Shown here: one piece after another, positions 10,434 to 22,228 of the stretch | Numbering within the stretch: the stretch's first letter is position 1 | Layout of the letters: every line of letters starts with the position of its first letter | From: Podaxis mareebaensis | Lineage: Eukaryota; Basidiomycota; Agaricomycetes; Agaricales; Agaricaceae | Assembly (NCBI GenBank): GCA_018524725.1 | Contig: JAEUWP010000461.1 | Location: forward strand, 1 to 57,740 | Direction: 5' to 3' | DNA: 57,740 bases | The notes under the pieces: model-generated | Databases searched by the model: none | What the model was told of the DNA's origin: nothing | The model's input: only the letters and a program-made list of their open reading frames with translations | Program-made: the position numbers and the translations under genes

Positions 10434-13400
10434 ATGGCCTCACAGCAGAACCACCCCCCTGGACACTATGACGTGTCTGAAGACATGCCACGACATCTCA
10501 ACGTGATGACATGCAATGCGAACATACAAAACCTACACACCCCATTCACACCTTCTTCCCCATCTATTCCCTCGCCACGATATGAACTGACAATCCCCCT
10601 CCCCATCACCACACCCCCAGCAGACGTGTCGGCTCACAAATCATCCACCAACAGTGAGGAAGCTCCCGAGGAGCTTCCCCTATTCCCTGAATTCAAGCTG
10701 AGCCATCCCCCAGCATTGCACCCCTCGCCAAGCACAACACACTGATCCAATGGTTCACACTCTGAACCATCAACACTGGAATTCTTGCCCCCTGCTCTCA
10801 ATGATGTGGTCTCCTTAGAAGACCAAGTCAACTCCGTATTCACAGACTATGGCATTATTAAACACCAACACCAACACCAAATGCTGTTATACACTGAAAC
10901 AATCGTAGTGGAGTCATACCAGGAAACCGACTCGCCAATAGAAGTCAGCTCCAACTGATTCCACACCACCTATATCAGAGCTTTGACAAAGCTCTGCATG
11001 GCCTACCAAAAGGCCCGGGCCACAAAGGTCAAATGAACTGACCTTACGCCCATGCACAGTGTATATAAAATACAACCCACTCAACAGTACCTCGAGCATG
11101 TCCTCGACTCCACTAATGATGGGATCACCTATGATCCCCTCAATGCCAAAATTGACGAAGCAATCGAGAGGGCCGAACAACACCCAGCACATGAGCACCA
11201 TCGTCAACACAATAATGATGGACCGCCGGCAACGCCTCAACCACAACTCCACATTGCAGCCCCTCACTTACATCCGCGCCATCCATCTCCCTCACTGACC
11301 GCGTTATTGAATACTGCCCAAGCCGTGGCACATCTACATGTGCCCAGGCAACCAGGGGAAATGGATCAAACTTACAATGAGCACCTCAGCATGCAACAAT
11401 GACACACACAAGGGTACGGCCTAAGAGCCGCACACTTCACCATCAATGGGTCCACTGTCACAGACAGTGAGATGATCCCAGGGAATGATACCTTCACGAA
11501 CCAATTGCATTGCTATGCCCCAACCACTGGGGCATCACAATCCTGACCACTGCCTCCCCTGTTAATGCAACCTGACCCCTGGGGTCAGATCAACACCCTC
11601 AACCCACATTGGTCACCTCAACTGCCCCCTATCCCTTCTCCCAAAGGGAAAGGACCAATGGGTGTACCATCACCAAGAACAACAGTGCAGGGTAGTAACT
11701 ACCCTGCAACGAGTCCTGAGACCATGAGATCGCCACTGGCCAAACCCATGGCCAGTGGAAAATCCCCAGCAGCTTCAACATCAAATGTTAAAGCTGAGCT
11801 ACCTTCTGCCACTAGCATTCCCATGAATGCTGGTTCGTTCCAAGCCTCGAGCACCCTGTTCATATTGCCTACAGCTAAACAAACCCCTCATGCTGATAAG
11901 TGGAGTGACTGGGTCGCCCTACAACGAATGTGAAATGAAGACATTCGCACCTGTGGGTCGTCTCTGATAGACGACCAATATGTTAGGTTCAACGGACACA
12001 TACCCATTGAGGCCACCATGTTGGAACACAAGGAGCAAAAGGCAGCTACTCGAGTATTCTTTGGAGGCCCTCTCAAGACACCTCAAATGGTTAATACCCG
12101 CAAAACGGTCAGGATGGCATCCCCACCCCAACAACCATCCTCACAGGGGCATAATCTGCCCCTGCTATACAATCTACATCCCCTCCAAAATCTTCCTCCC
12201 ATCCAAGAGGAAGAAGGAGAGGAAGAAGATGATACAAAGGAGGAGCGGGAGGTATACACCACCTCATGACTCCCCACACCGAACTGAGGGACTCGTCAAT
12301 ACTCTCTAGTCAGAGAGGTGCGTGATGAGTCAGTAACTCTGGGGATTGTGCAATCCGTCCAGAGTTACAATAACCTAATGTATGATCGTTTACACCAAAT
12401 GATCGACCAATACCTTGTGCAACCCATCGAGTATCCCGAAGGTTATAAACCTTTGCCAAACAAGCTCCCCATGGAAAAGAGCTTAGAACTGTATGGTGGA
12501 AGTCACTGATTCAGAGACTTGTTGTCATTCATAACGAGTCTCTGTGCTGACTTTGCCATGAAAGGACTAGGGGGACAGAGTCCCGCTACAGATTGACTAC
12601 GAATCCTAACCCTCCAATATTACCTCATTGGAGAGGCAAAGGATATGTTCGTTCATCATGTACTTAGTATAGATCGTAGTAAATACGATTGGACATTCAA
12701 GAGTGTCATTACAGTGCTCTATGACAGATTCATCAGGCTGATGTCAATGCACGAGGCTCGTGAAAGCCTCAAAGGGGTCAGATACAATCCCAAAGAAGGG
12801 ATTCAACACTATTACGATGCCATCTTGGGTTACTCGCAAGACATGGCGATCCACCCTGACAATTATTCTCTCATTGAGACCTTCTTGGAAGGTCTCCCAC
12901 AAACCATGAGGCACTTCCTCATGTTCAACAGAGGACTATCTCCTGAGATGAATCAACTTGAGGACTTCATGGCACATGCAGCCGATTACGAGAATCGGAT
13001 GCAAAGCAGTGCTTTCTTCGAAAGGGTACTGAAACCTTCTCGATCACACGAACCATCGGCAGGCTTCTCAAAGAAACCTGCCACAGCAGAACCAAGAACG
13101 AGGACTGCATGGGTCCCTCATCGCATATCCGCAGGACGAGATCGCATCCCTGCCCATGAGCTAAGGCAATCCTCAAATGCCTTTCCACCAAAGCAACTGT
13201 CAAAACCCCCACCTCGACAATACAAACCCAAGGCTCAATTCAAACCACAGGTACAGAGCAAGGTACCTGTTAAGCAGAACCAAGGGAACAAGGCCACAGA
13301 GAAAGGGCCTTGTTACAAATGTGGAAAACATGGTCACTGGGCACAAGAATGCCCAGAGAAGGGGAAACGACGCAGCTATGTATGAGCTGCACACACAGTC

Positions 13401-16400
13401 GTTCCAGCGAACGACAAAGAAGTTCTTCAACAAGAAGTTGAAGAAATCGAACAGGACTCGACCTCAGATGACAACACTGAGGTCCAAGAAGAACCAGAGC
13501 CTAGTTCATCAAACGGAGATGAACTAGTACAAGTCGAAGTCATCGAATCAGACTACAGATCTGATGTTGACGACAAATATGATTTCACTGCCATGATTGG
13601 CAACGCAGAAGATGTCAGTGACAAAGATTGTGATGACTTCGATGTCATCGACACTCTCACTGTCGAGCCCAGCGAGAAACCAGACCACAAAGTGAGGGTA
13701 CGCCGCGTTACCCTCCATAAAGAGAAGGATAAGATCCTTCGGCCCCAAGCCTCCCTCAGCGAGAAACAATGTCTCACCACTCTCGTCAGCATCAACAGAA
13801 TTGACGCTTGGACACTGTGGGACTCCGGTAGCATGACTACCAGCATCACCCCCACGTTTGCACAAGTGGCTGGCATCAGGGTCAACGAACTATTAGACCC
13901 TCACACACTGCAACTGGGGACAGTGGGCAGTCGATCCACTGTCAAGTACAGAGTGACAGTAAACGTCACCATTGGAAACATACATACTCACACGTATGTA
14001 GATGTAGTGAACTTTGATCGCTATGACATGATAATCGGTATGCCATTCATGTGTACGAACAATGTTATCCTCGACTTCATCAAGAATGAAGTCAGAATCA
14101 GAAACGAAACCATAGTGGTGGCGAACTTTGCTGGCAAATCAGATACTTGCCTGTGTCGCCACCATGCAACTGACAAAAACAAGTCAAGTTGACTTGTGGA
14201 GGATGTTTGATGAGATAATATTCGTCGAACATCCATAGAAGAAGTCTGAGATGATGAACAAAGCTCCCGAGGGGAAACATTACCCCATGATAGCCATCAC
14301 CTCCTAGAAGAGGTCGAGAGTTCCATGAACTCTTGAAGGGGGGACATAGGTCACAGAGGACACAAGGTCTCCTCCAAGAGAGACAAACTGAAGGAAAAAT
14401 CACACCCTTCACCAAACCAAGAGGGACAAAATGCCCCTCATAGACCACAAAAAACGAGATACAAGTCTCATTTGATGGACAGACCCACTCAGAACCCAAT
14501 GTTTGAGTGGTACTATGACCCCCACATGCCCACAGAATGGAACGCCATGGTCTGCAGCATATGGGAAATGCGTTGTCCTGGGGACGAACTACCAACCTCG
14601 ACTGGGTTCACACAACCCAACCTTGACAACATAGTTGAAACCCAGGAGTTTACCAGGGTACATTACCCTGATAAAATGGTATGAGATCGACTCCGCAGTA
14701 TGATCGTCACTCGTCTTCCAGTGGAAGATGATTCAGAAACACAGATACAAAACACTTGGATCAATGCTGAGAAGAGGAACTGCCACCCTGAGTGACAAGG
14801 CCAGTACTCCAAGAAGGACATACCGACGCTGCGCCAGCAGTGGTTCAATGAATTCGAGGACATAATGCATGGTCCTCCAGATGAGCTTCCCCCATTTCAT
14901 GAAGTAAATCACGAAATAAACCTCATCGACGAGAGTAAGAAGTATAGCTACTTCACTCCCAGATGCCCACAATCCCTGCGTGGGGAGTTTCACCAGAAAC
15001 TCAACTGCTATGTGAATGCAAGATGGTGGGAGCCACAACATATCTCCCAAGCAGCACCATTATTGTGCATCCCAAAGAAAGATGGTCGATTACGAACCGT
15101 CATCAATGCACGACAATGAAATGAAAACACCATCAAGGATGCTACACCCTTGCCAGACCAAGACGTCATTCGAGAAGACGTCACTCGAGCGTGATATCGA
15201 TCCAAGATCGATCTCGCTGATGCCTACGAGCAAGTCCGAGTACATCTGGAAGATGTAGACAAAACAGGATTTGCTACAATTGCTGGCACGTATGTCAGCA
15301 ACATAATGCAGCAGGGGGATTGTAATGCCCCTGCAACCTTTCAGCAGTTAATGACCACTATATTTTGCAATGTCATAGGTATATGTGTACATGTATACCT
15401 TGATGACATCTTCATATTTTCTGACTCAATAGATGAACACGAAGATCATCTACGACTTGTGTTCGAGCGACTGCACGAACACAAGTTATATGTCAAACAA
15501 TCCAAATGCAATCTGTACGCAGATCGCGTAGACTGCCTTGGTCATATTATCGATGACCAAGGGATACACCCAGATGAAGACAAACTGACTCGTATTCAGG
15601 GATGGCGCACTCCCAGAAACTATACCAACGTCCAACGATTTGTTGGACTCGTCAACTACCTGGCAAACTTTTTGCCAGATGTATCTGCATACACTGGGCC
15701 ACTGCTCACAATCACCCAGAACAGAACCCTGTTCCATTGGAGACCCCTTCACCAGCACTGCTTTGACATGGTGAAGAGGATCTGTGAGAAGACCCCTATT
15801 GTCAAACTGATAGACCCCAGAACTGGGGAACCCATATGGATCATCTGCGACACCTCTAAGACAGGCGTTGGAGCTATGTATGGACAAGGACCCACCTGGG
15901 CAGACTGCCACCCAGCAGGATTCATGTCCAAGAAGTTCACCCCTGCACAGCAGAACTATTCCATGCACGAACTTGAGACACTAGCGATTTTAGAAGTGCT
16001 AATGAAGTGGGAGGACAAGCTTGTTGGCTACCGGATCCATGTTATCATGGATCACAAGGCGCTGGAGTTTTTCAAAACTCAAATGCGATTGTCTAGCTGA
16101 CAATGACAATGGATGGACTATCTATTGTGCTTTAACTTTGACATTACATATGTCAAAGGAGAACGAAATAAAGTAGCAGACTGCTTGTCTCGCTACTTTG
16201 AAAGCAATACTCCAGGAGAGGAACACTCCCCTGGAGAATATGTCCAAGTCGACCACAGAATCGATCCTCACTGTGAGGACCTACCTCTACAACAAGCCGA
16301 GGAGATTGAGCATCTCCTCGACAGAGTCAAGGCAATGGTCAAGCAACCATTGCAGTGAAGCACCTGCCTGCGTGAATGACAGGAAGAACGAGAAATCAAA

Positions 16401-18017
16401 GCTCGTGAGCTCCAAGAAACAGCCCAGAGACAGGTGGCTCAACAGGAGCCACAAGAACGAATTTTTGAGTCTCCAACACTGGGAGATGCATTAACGGGGA
16501 ACATCACCACCGAAGCTCCAATGGAGCTCCCAATCAATGTGATGAAAACAATCACATCAGGATACACATCTGACCCCATATTTTCAGCAGTGCTTGAAGC
16601 ACCTGAGAAATACAGTGGTTTTACCATCAACAATGACAGTATTATTCGAAGAACTACCCCCCAAGGATGGGAGGTAGTATGCGTTCCCAATGATCGATCC
16701 TTAATTACAGAGCTTTTGAATAAAGCTCACGAGATTGTTGGTCACTTCGGCAATCAATGGACAGCAGAGTACCTCCGAAGGTGGTACTGGTGGCCAAAAA
16801 TAGCCAAAGACACATGCATGTTCTGCAGAACATGCGAAATATGTCAACATGTGAAGGTCTCGACTATGAAACCTTCCGGGACACTGCACTCACTACCAGT
16901 CCCAACCAAACCTTGGGATTCCATTGGAATGGACTTCGTTGGTCCATTCCCTGAATCCAAAGGCTTTGACTACCTCTGGGTCGTCATTTGTAGAATGATG
17001 AGTATGGTACACCTGATTCCAGTACATATGCAGATGAAAGCATCTGAGTTATCTTGGATCTACCTACGAGAGATCATGAGGCTACATGGCCTCCCTAGTT
17101 CAATCGTAAGCAATCGAGATTCCAAGTTCACCTCCATTTGGTGGGTAGAACTCCATAAAATTTTAGGAGCTAAGCTCCTAATGTCCACATTGTTCCACCC
17201 ACAAATGGACGGACAGACCGAATGCATGAACCGGAATATCAGACAGATATTCTGAGCAATGGTCAGCCATGACCAGAAAAACTGGGTAGACAAGGTACCC
17301 ATGACTGAGTTTGCTATAAACTCGAGTATATTGGCCACTACTGGGTACGCACCATTTGAATTGAACAGTGGATACATGCCCAGTATGATCTGAGAAATAC
17401 GGGGTGACCTGACACCCCCTAAGGGTGTTAGACTATTTGCTGAAGCCACCCTGATAAACTTGGCGTCTGCTCATGATGCCATCATAGAAGCATGGGTTTT
17501 CCAAACCTGCCAGGCAAACAGAAAGAGAGGGCCCGAACCCGACATTAAAGTCAGGGATCTGGTATTCCTCTCCACCAAAAACCTGAACTTGCCAAAAGGC
17601 AGAGCTCAAAAGCTCTGCCCAAAGTTCATCAGACCCTTTAAGGTCCTGGAAGCCAAACCTGAGACATCTAACTACTGTCTCGAGCTACCACCAGCCCTGC
17701 AGGAATGTCGAATACACCTGACATTCCACATATCCTTGCTTTGGCCCTATAATGCATCAGATGATACACTATTCCCTAGCCGAAATAAACTGGAACCCTA
17801 CGACTTTGGCATAGATGACAAACATGAATGGTTCATCGACAAAATCATTGGTCATCGTTTCACAAACGATGGCAAGGTGGAATTCCAGGTACGCTGGAGT
17901 CTAGGCGATACAACATGGGAGCTGTATCGCCATTGTAAAGACCTAGCAGCTCTAGATCGGTATCTAGAGCTGAAAGGTGCTAACTCAGTTCGACAACTAC
18001 CATGGATCAGTCAATGA
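10434..18017 (+). pseudogene. E2 gag-pol part of the polyprotein frame
   Basis: Frame 0. A Pro/Thr/Ser-rich N-terminal region with acidic stretches (10434-12300) precedes a capsid-like domain (about 12500-13000) and a CCHC knuckle (CYKCGKHGHWAQEC, 13311-13352). Protease DSGS is at 13821; RT about 14860-15570 with FDC-type QGDCNAPATF and YLDD (15396-15407); RNase H about 15830-16190; integrase zinc site (H at 16728, C-x2-C near 16845), core MDFVGPFP and SNRDSKF, with E retained in GQTE; GPY/F-like segment and chromodomain (about 17820-17990). In-frame stops are all TGA (27 up to and including 18015), many at family Arg positions, e.g. 15117, 16098, 17253, 17391. The second integrase Asp is Asn (AAT, 17112-17114; AGC|GAT>AGC|AAT). 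Confidence 0.92.
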
Positions 18018-21000
18018 CTATCTGTGGAAAAATTGATGGTGTCCAAAATTGGACACTCGACCCTGAGGATTGCATTCCCAATGTTTGGGAACACAGAGAC
18101 AGGACAAATAACTTTAATTTGTTCTTGCCTCAACACCACCACCATGGACGTGCAACACCCCCAGTACGCCCAACAGCAACAAGATGCATCAGCGCAGGGT
18201 GACACAATTCACCCTGCACAACATGGAGGCCCTCCAATGGGCCTCGAAGGGGGGAGGGCAATGGACATATCGTCCGACCCAACCCCCACACCAGTGAACA
18301 ATGGGCAACAATTCGCTGCCCATCAAGCATTACTAACCAACCTTGTGGGCACACTACCACAAGGTCCAAACATGATGGATCCATCGCATATGCATGTGAT
18401 GCCCCTGCCACCCCCACAATTCACACAGGGTTTTCCATACCCCGCGTTCTACCCTCCTCCTCCTCCACACATGTATGGTTTCCCACAACCATATGGGCAC
18501 TATCCTCCACCACTGGCGCCATATCAACAATACCAGCAAACCACCCCGGTGCCACTCACTCAACAATCGCTAGCACCAATCCAACAGATGGCACCAGCCC
18601 TTCAACCACTGCATCCACTGATCCAAGACCGGCCAGCTACAACAACACGACCAATGACGCTGGCCCCAACGACATCATCCACAACTGACACACAGAGGAA
18701 CGATGCCCCTCCATCCCAATCTTCCTCAGTTGCCTTGACCCGAGGAAGGAGCAAGACCAAAAACTCCCCAGCATCCTTGTCCTCTAAGGACAAGGAAAAA
18801 CAGAAATTAACTGAGCCAGCACAGCCTGTCCTTTCCTCAAAAGCCCAAGGAAAGCAATGAGCCATGGATGTAGAGCTTGAGGACAACCAGTATGTCCAAG
18901 AGCTAATGAATCGACTCAACAAGGCAGGTCTACCTATAGACCTGATATCTGAATTAAGCACCAGCTCAAGGCACACTGGCTGCAATGCAATTATCAAGGA
19001 GCTTCTCATGAAGCTCTGTAGTCTGCAAGACTGTTTCATCATGCTCAAAGGACGAAACAGCTTACTACAGAGGCAGGTCTCGAACCTGCAATGACAACTA
19101 AACAAAAAGTTGGACCACGAAGAAGAACAGCCTGCAAAATGACGTGCGACATCTCAATCGATGACATCATCTCAATGGGGGGTGCATAGCACCCCACAGA
19201 CCCCAATGACCCTGACACCATGCACCGGTAATGAGGTAAAACCATTACCTTGCCAACATTGTCAACCTTCACCTCCACTGACTGCTTCATCCTCACGTCG
19301 GCCACCACCACCACCAGCTGACGTTACCCTACCATATATTGAGGAGGTACCGTCCAGGGACATCGATGTCCCCATGACAGAACCTCCTCAAACAACCCCA
19401 TCGAGGTCAGTAAAACAGACCCTGAGTGGCATCATTCCATCGGAGTCCCTATTTGAGGGACTCTCCTTTGGCCAACCGATCCTGGTATGCCCACCAGGAA
19501 CTCTCCTCCCAGAGCCTGAAATCCAACTACATCACGAATTTGTCTGGTACAGCCCAGACGACCCAGATGAATGATTATCAGGCCTGGAATACTCAAGCAA
19601 CAATGACGATTCCACAAAGAATAGTCGTAAGAAAAACAAGAGCAAACCAAAGGTGTTGTTGTCAAATAATGATGACTGTGCCAATGTATCAGACCACATT
19701 GGCCACGGAGGTAGAGTCCCTGACTTCTGGGGACTCTGGGGAACTGAACCCGGCATTCGAGAACACGACAACTTCATGCGCAGAATGTTGTCACATGACG
19801 TCTACTACTGCCAGTGAATAAACACTGTGTTTGCTGGTACAAATGCCCGAATTGCTGCAAACAGTGAACTCCAAGGTAGGGAGTTCATTCACAGCAACAA
19901 GAAGGGCACTGTCCACCACATCGCAGGCTGGGGTCTACCTATGACCCCAAGACAAGTGATTCAGTTATGGCGGTTCATGAACAACCACCACATCAACATC
20001 CACAGCAGGTTCGAAGCATATTTCTTGCTTCAAGAACTGTATCACATCACCTCCTCGACCCTTCCAGAGCATCACAATGATGCTATGGAATTCATACTGA
20101 ACCTTGAGGGTTACGACCCCAAGTTTTTAGCATCTGGGATGCAGGAGGAGTACATCACCAGGTTGGAACCCATCGCGCATGCTGTACAAGACCACGGCAC
20201 ACGCAATATCCTCAAATGAAATGAGGGCAAAGGATTACCAATGCCCTCCAGACCACAACTGTTTGATATTGACCTTTTAGGTCAATATCTTCTAATACAT
20301 GGAAACCCCGACATGCACAATGCCTTTAATGGCATTGCATTTGAACGGCAGAAGCTTGTGCACTGCCATTGCATATTTGGATATGGCCTGGGCCGCGCTT
20401 TAAGTCCTGATGATAAAAGCACAGCCCAAAGGTTCGTGTGACTATTCGCAGTACTGGTAGCAACCCCGCACCTCTACTGCGAACTCATCACATCGTACAA
20501 CAGCCGCATTCCCCCAGAATGTGCCTTCGCTCCTCAGAACGGGCCCGTATACTCTATATGGCCCCTAGAAATGACTTCATATGTGTCCCACAATCTGAGC
20601 CTCAATGATGTGGCTCATGTTCTCATCTGCAACGGTATACCCATTTCATGGGTAGACCACTCTTACCTTTTTGGGCTGTGGTGGTTAAACCACACCTATC
20701 GTGGTGACCAATTACACCATGACTTATACGATGAACATGACAACCGCTGGGTCGAGTACCTCGACCAATACCACGAGCCCCTGGCAATTCCTGAGTGGGA
20801 TGGTTGGAGACATCCCACTCTCAATGACATTAACTGATTCTTGTACTTTGAGTACAAGAATGCATGACAAGCAAAAGGAGAGCACTTTGTTCCCTGAGGG
20901 TGGTTACCAGCAGGAGCATTGCCCTTCTTCCAGCTCCTCCAGAACCGCAATTACCCCCAACGCCTGCTGGAACCACCCCCCTCTCAATTGCAGCTGGCCC

Positions 21001-21350
21001 ACCCCCTCGTGCTGACCCTCACTGGGTCAACACCTACGATCACCGAGGGAGCGGCGCTCGATGCGGACACCCAAATGACAGAGGCCAATGCCTCTGTACC
21101 TGCTCCCACCACCGCCGACCATCTGTCATTGGACGCAACCATGACCGAGGCCAACGCCTCTGCCCTTGCATCCGATCTGCCTCCCATTGCCTTCCTGGCT
21201 GAGGCCAACACCTCCACCCCATCATCCCAAGACATCATCAGTGAGTCTTCATCAATTGCCTCCTCCCACTCACGCTCGTCCTCATCACCTTCTTGAACGA
21301 GTCGACCCCAGCTTATGCCTTCATCGAGGTGAACTGTCACCTCGTACTAA
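18018..21350 (+). pseudogene. E2 post-pol coding region, unknown function (about 1,100 codons)
   Basis: The same frame continues after pol for 1111 codons with 12 TGA and no TAA/TAG until 21348. A Gln/Pro-rich stretch comes first (MDVQHPQYAQQQQ at 18144, many PPP/Tyr repeats), then a short leucine-rich, coiled-coil-like segment (18870-19090), a Pro/Thr linker, a Lys/Asp-rich patch, and a globular domain (about 19830-20870; LWRFMNNHHINIHSRFEAY, HCHCIFGYGLGRA, LFGLWWLNHTYRG) rich in Trp, Tyr and His. The tail is Ser/Thr/Ala-rich with repeats of TEANAS. There is no signal peptide or clear membrane span, so it is not a typical env. Whether it is a separate protein or the C-terminus of one polyprotein cannot be settled, since any genuine pol stop would itself have to be TGA. 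Confidence 0.7.
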
Positions 21351-21465
21351 TCCACCCTGCCAGCTGGGCACTATATGTGCCCCATCCATTGCTCACCTCC
21401 ACAAGTAGCCACGCCACTTGTGTTTCAATTTCCTTGACCGTATTCTATGGTCTCAATGGGGTGTG

Positions 21466-21735
21466 TGTAAGGGCTGGGCCCTTGCAGTCACATATTCATT
21501 GTTCCATATCATCTTGAGTCGCTCATTGTTCATTAATTAATTATTTTCTTGTTTGTCTTGGACCTTGATGGATTACTCAATCCATCAAAAAACATTCCTT
21601 ATAAATCTCGCCATCAGCTGTCGATAGGACAGCTGACCTTATACATACACTTTGTACATCCCAATACATTGGGTTTATTGTACGTCAGTGTGAACTTAAG
21701 GTCTAAAGCTCCCAGTAAGCCTCAGTAGGCTTACA
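21466..21735 (+). repeat. E2 3' LTR (270 bp)
   Basis: Starts TGTAAGGGC after the purine-rich AATGGGGTG and ends CTTACA, followed by the duplicated GCTCA at 21736-21740. It differs from the 5' LTR only at CpG-derived sites. Confidence 0.95.
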
Positions 21736-21740
21736 GCTCA

Positions 21741-22228
21741 GCAAGATACTCAATTACCTCCCAACTCTCCTACAAGCACTGGCCACAACACTAACTGCAT
21801 CCAATCCCTCACAGAACCATCCACCACCTTCCAAGAATGCCTAAATGCCCTCACAGAACACCTTGCCATACAACACATCACAACGACCATGATTGCGCAG
21901 GATGCCGTGCCCTTCATCATCTCACACCCACTCTGTCCACTCCCAGCCTACTCAACCCACATTGGAACCCAGGAATTCATCTGGCCAATCAACGCTGGAT
22001 CCCCAATCGAACTACCTTCCCTCCCTAGTGAAGCATCCGACCTTGACTCCAAACTTGTTCGACTCCAAGAATCTCTGGACTGGATTAACTCCATCACCCA
22101 GGACCCTGCTCTTCGAAGGAATCCACTTTTGGTTCAGAACTGCAACGTCTACAGGGAAACTATTGCTACTATTGTGCATTCTGCTAGAATGCTCATTTGA
22201 CTTTTGAACTCAATGGAGATGGCCCGAC
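21741..22228 (+). pseudogene. E1 post-pol reading frame, continuation after E2
   Basis: Continues the frame opened at 10011 after removal of E2. It runs open to TGA at 22198-22200 (ARMLI*LLNSMEMARL); the frame stays coding-like to about 22310, after which the coding-like reading moves to the +1 frame (22229-23053). Residues are Thr/Pro-rich at first, then hydrophobic/helical (LQESLDWINSITQDPALRRN). No family recognised. Confidence 0.65.

Larger units (their letters stand above)
10058..21735 (+). mobile_element. Ty3/Gypsy LTR retrotransposon E2, chromodomain-bearing, 11.7 kb
   Basis: Bounded by 270-bp LTRs (10058-10327, 21466-21735) and 5-bp duplications. The LTR ends are an inverted hexamer, TGTAAG…CTTACA. 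The whole interior is one reading frame of 3638 codons from ATG 10434 (preceded by an in-frame TAA) to TAA 21348-21350, interrupted only by TGA. It is long for a Ty3/Gypsy element because about 1.1 kb of coding sequence precedes the capsid region and 3.3 kb follows pol. No canonical tRNA primer site is seen after the 5' LTR (seven T's follow). Without non-CpG differences between its LTRs, E2 is a very recent insertion. Confidence 0.96.

Noticed and set aside
18018..21350. Classical env gene in E2
   Set aside because: No signal peptide, furin-type site, fusion peptide-like stretch or transmembrane anchor is visible.
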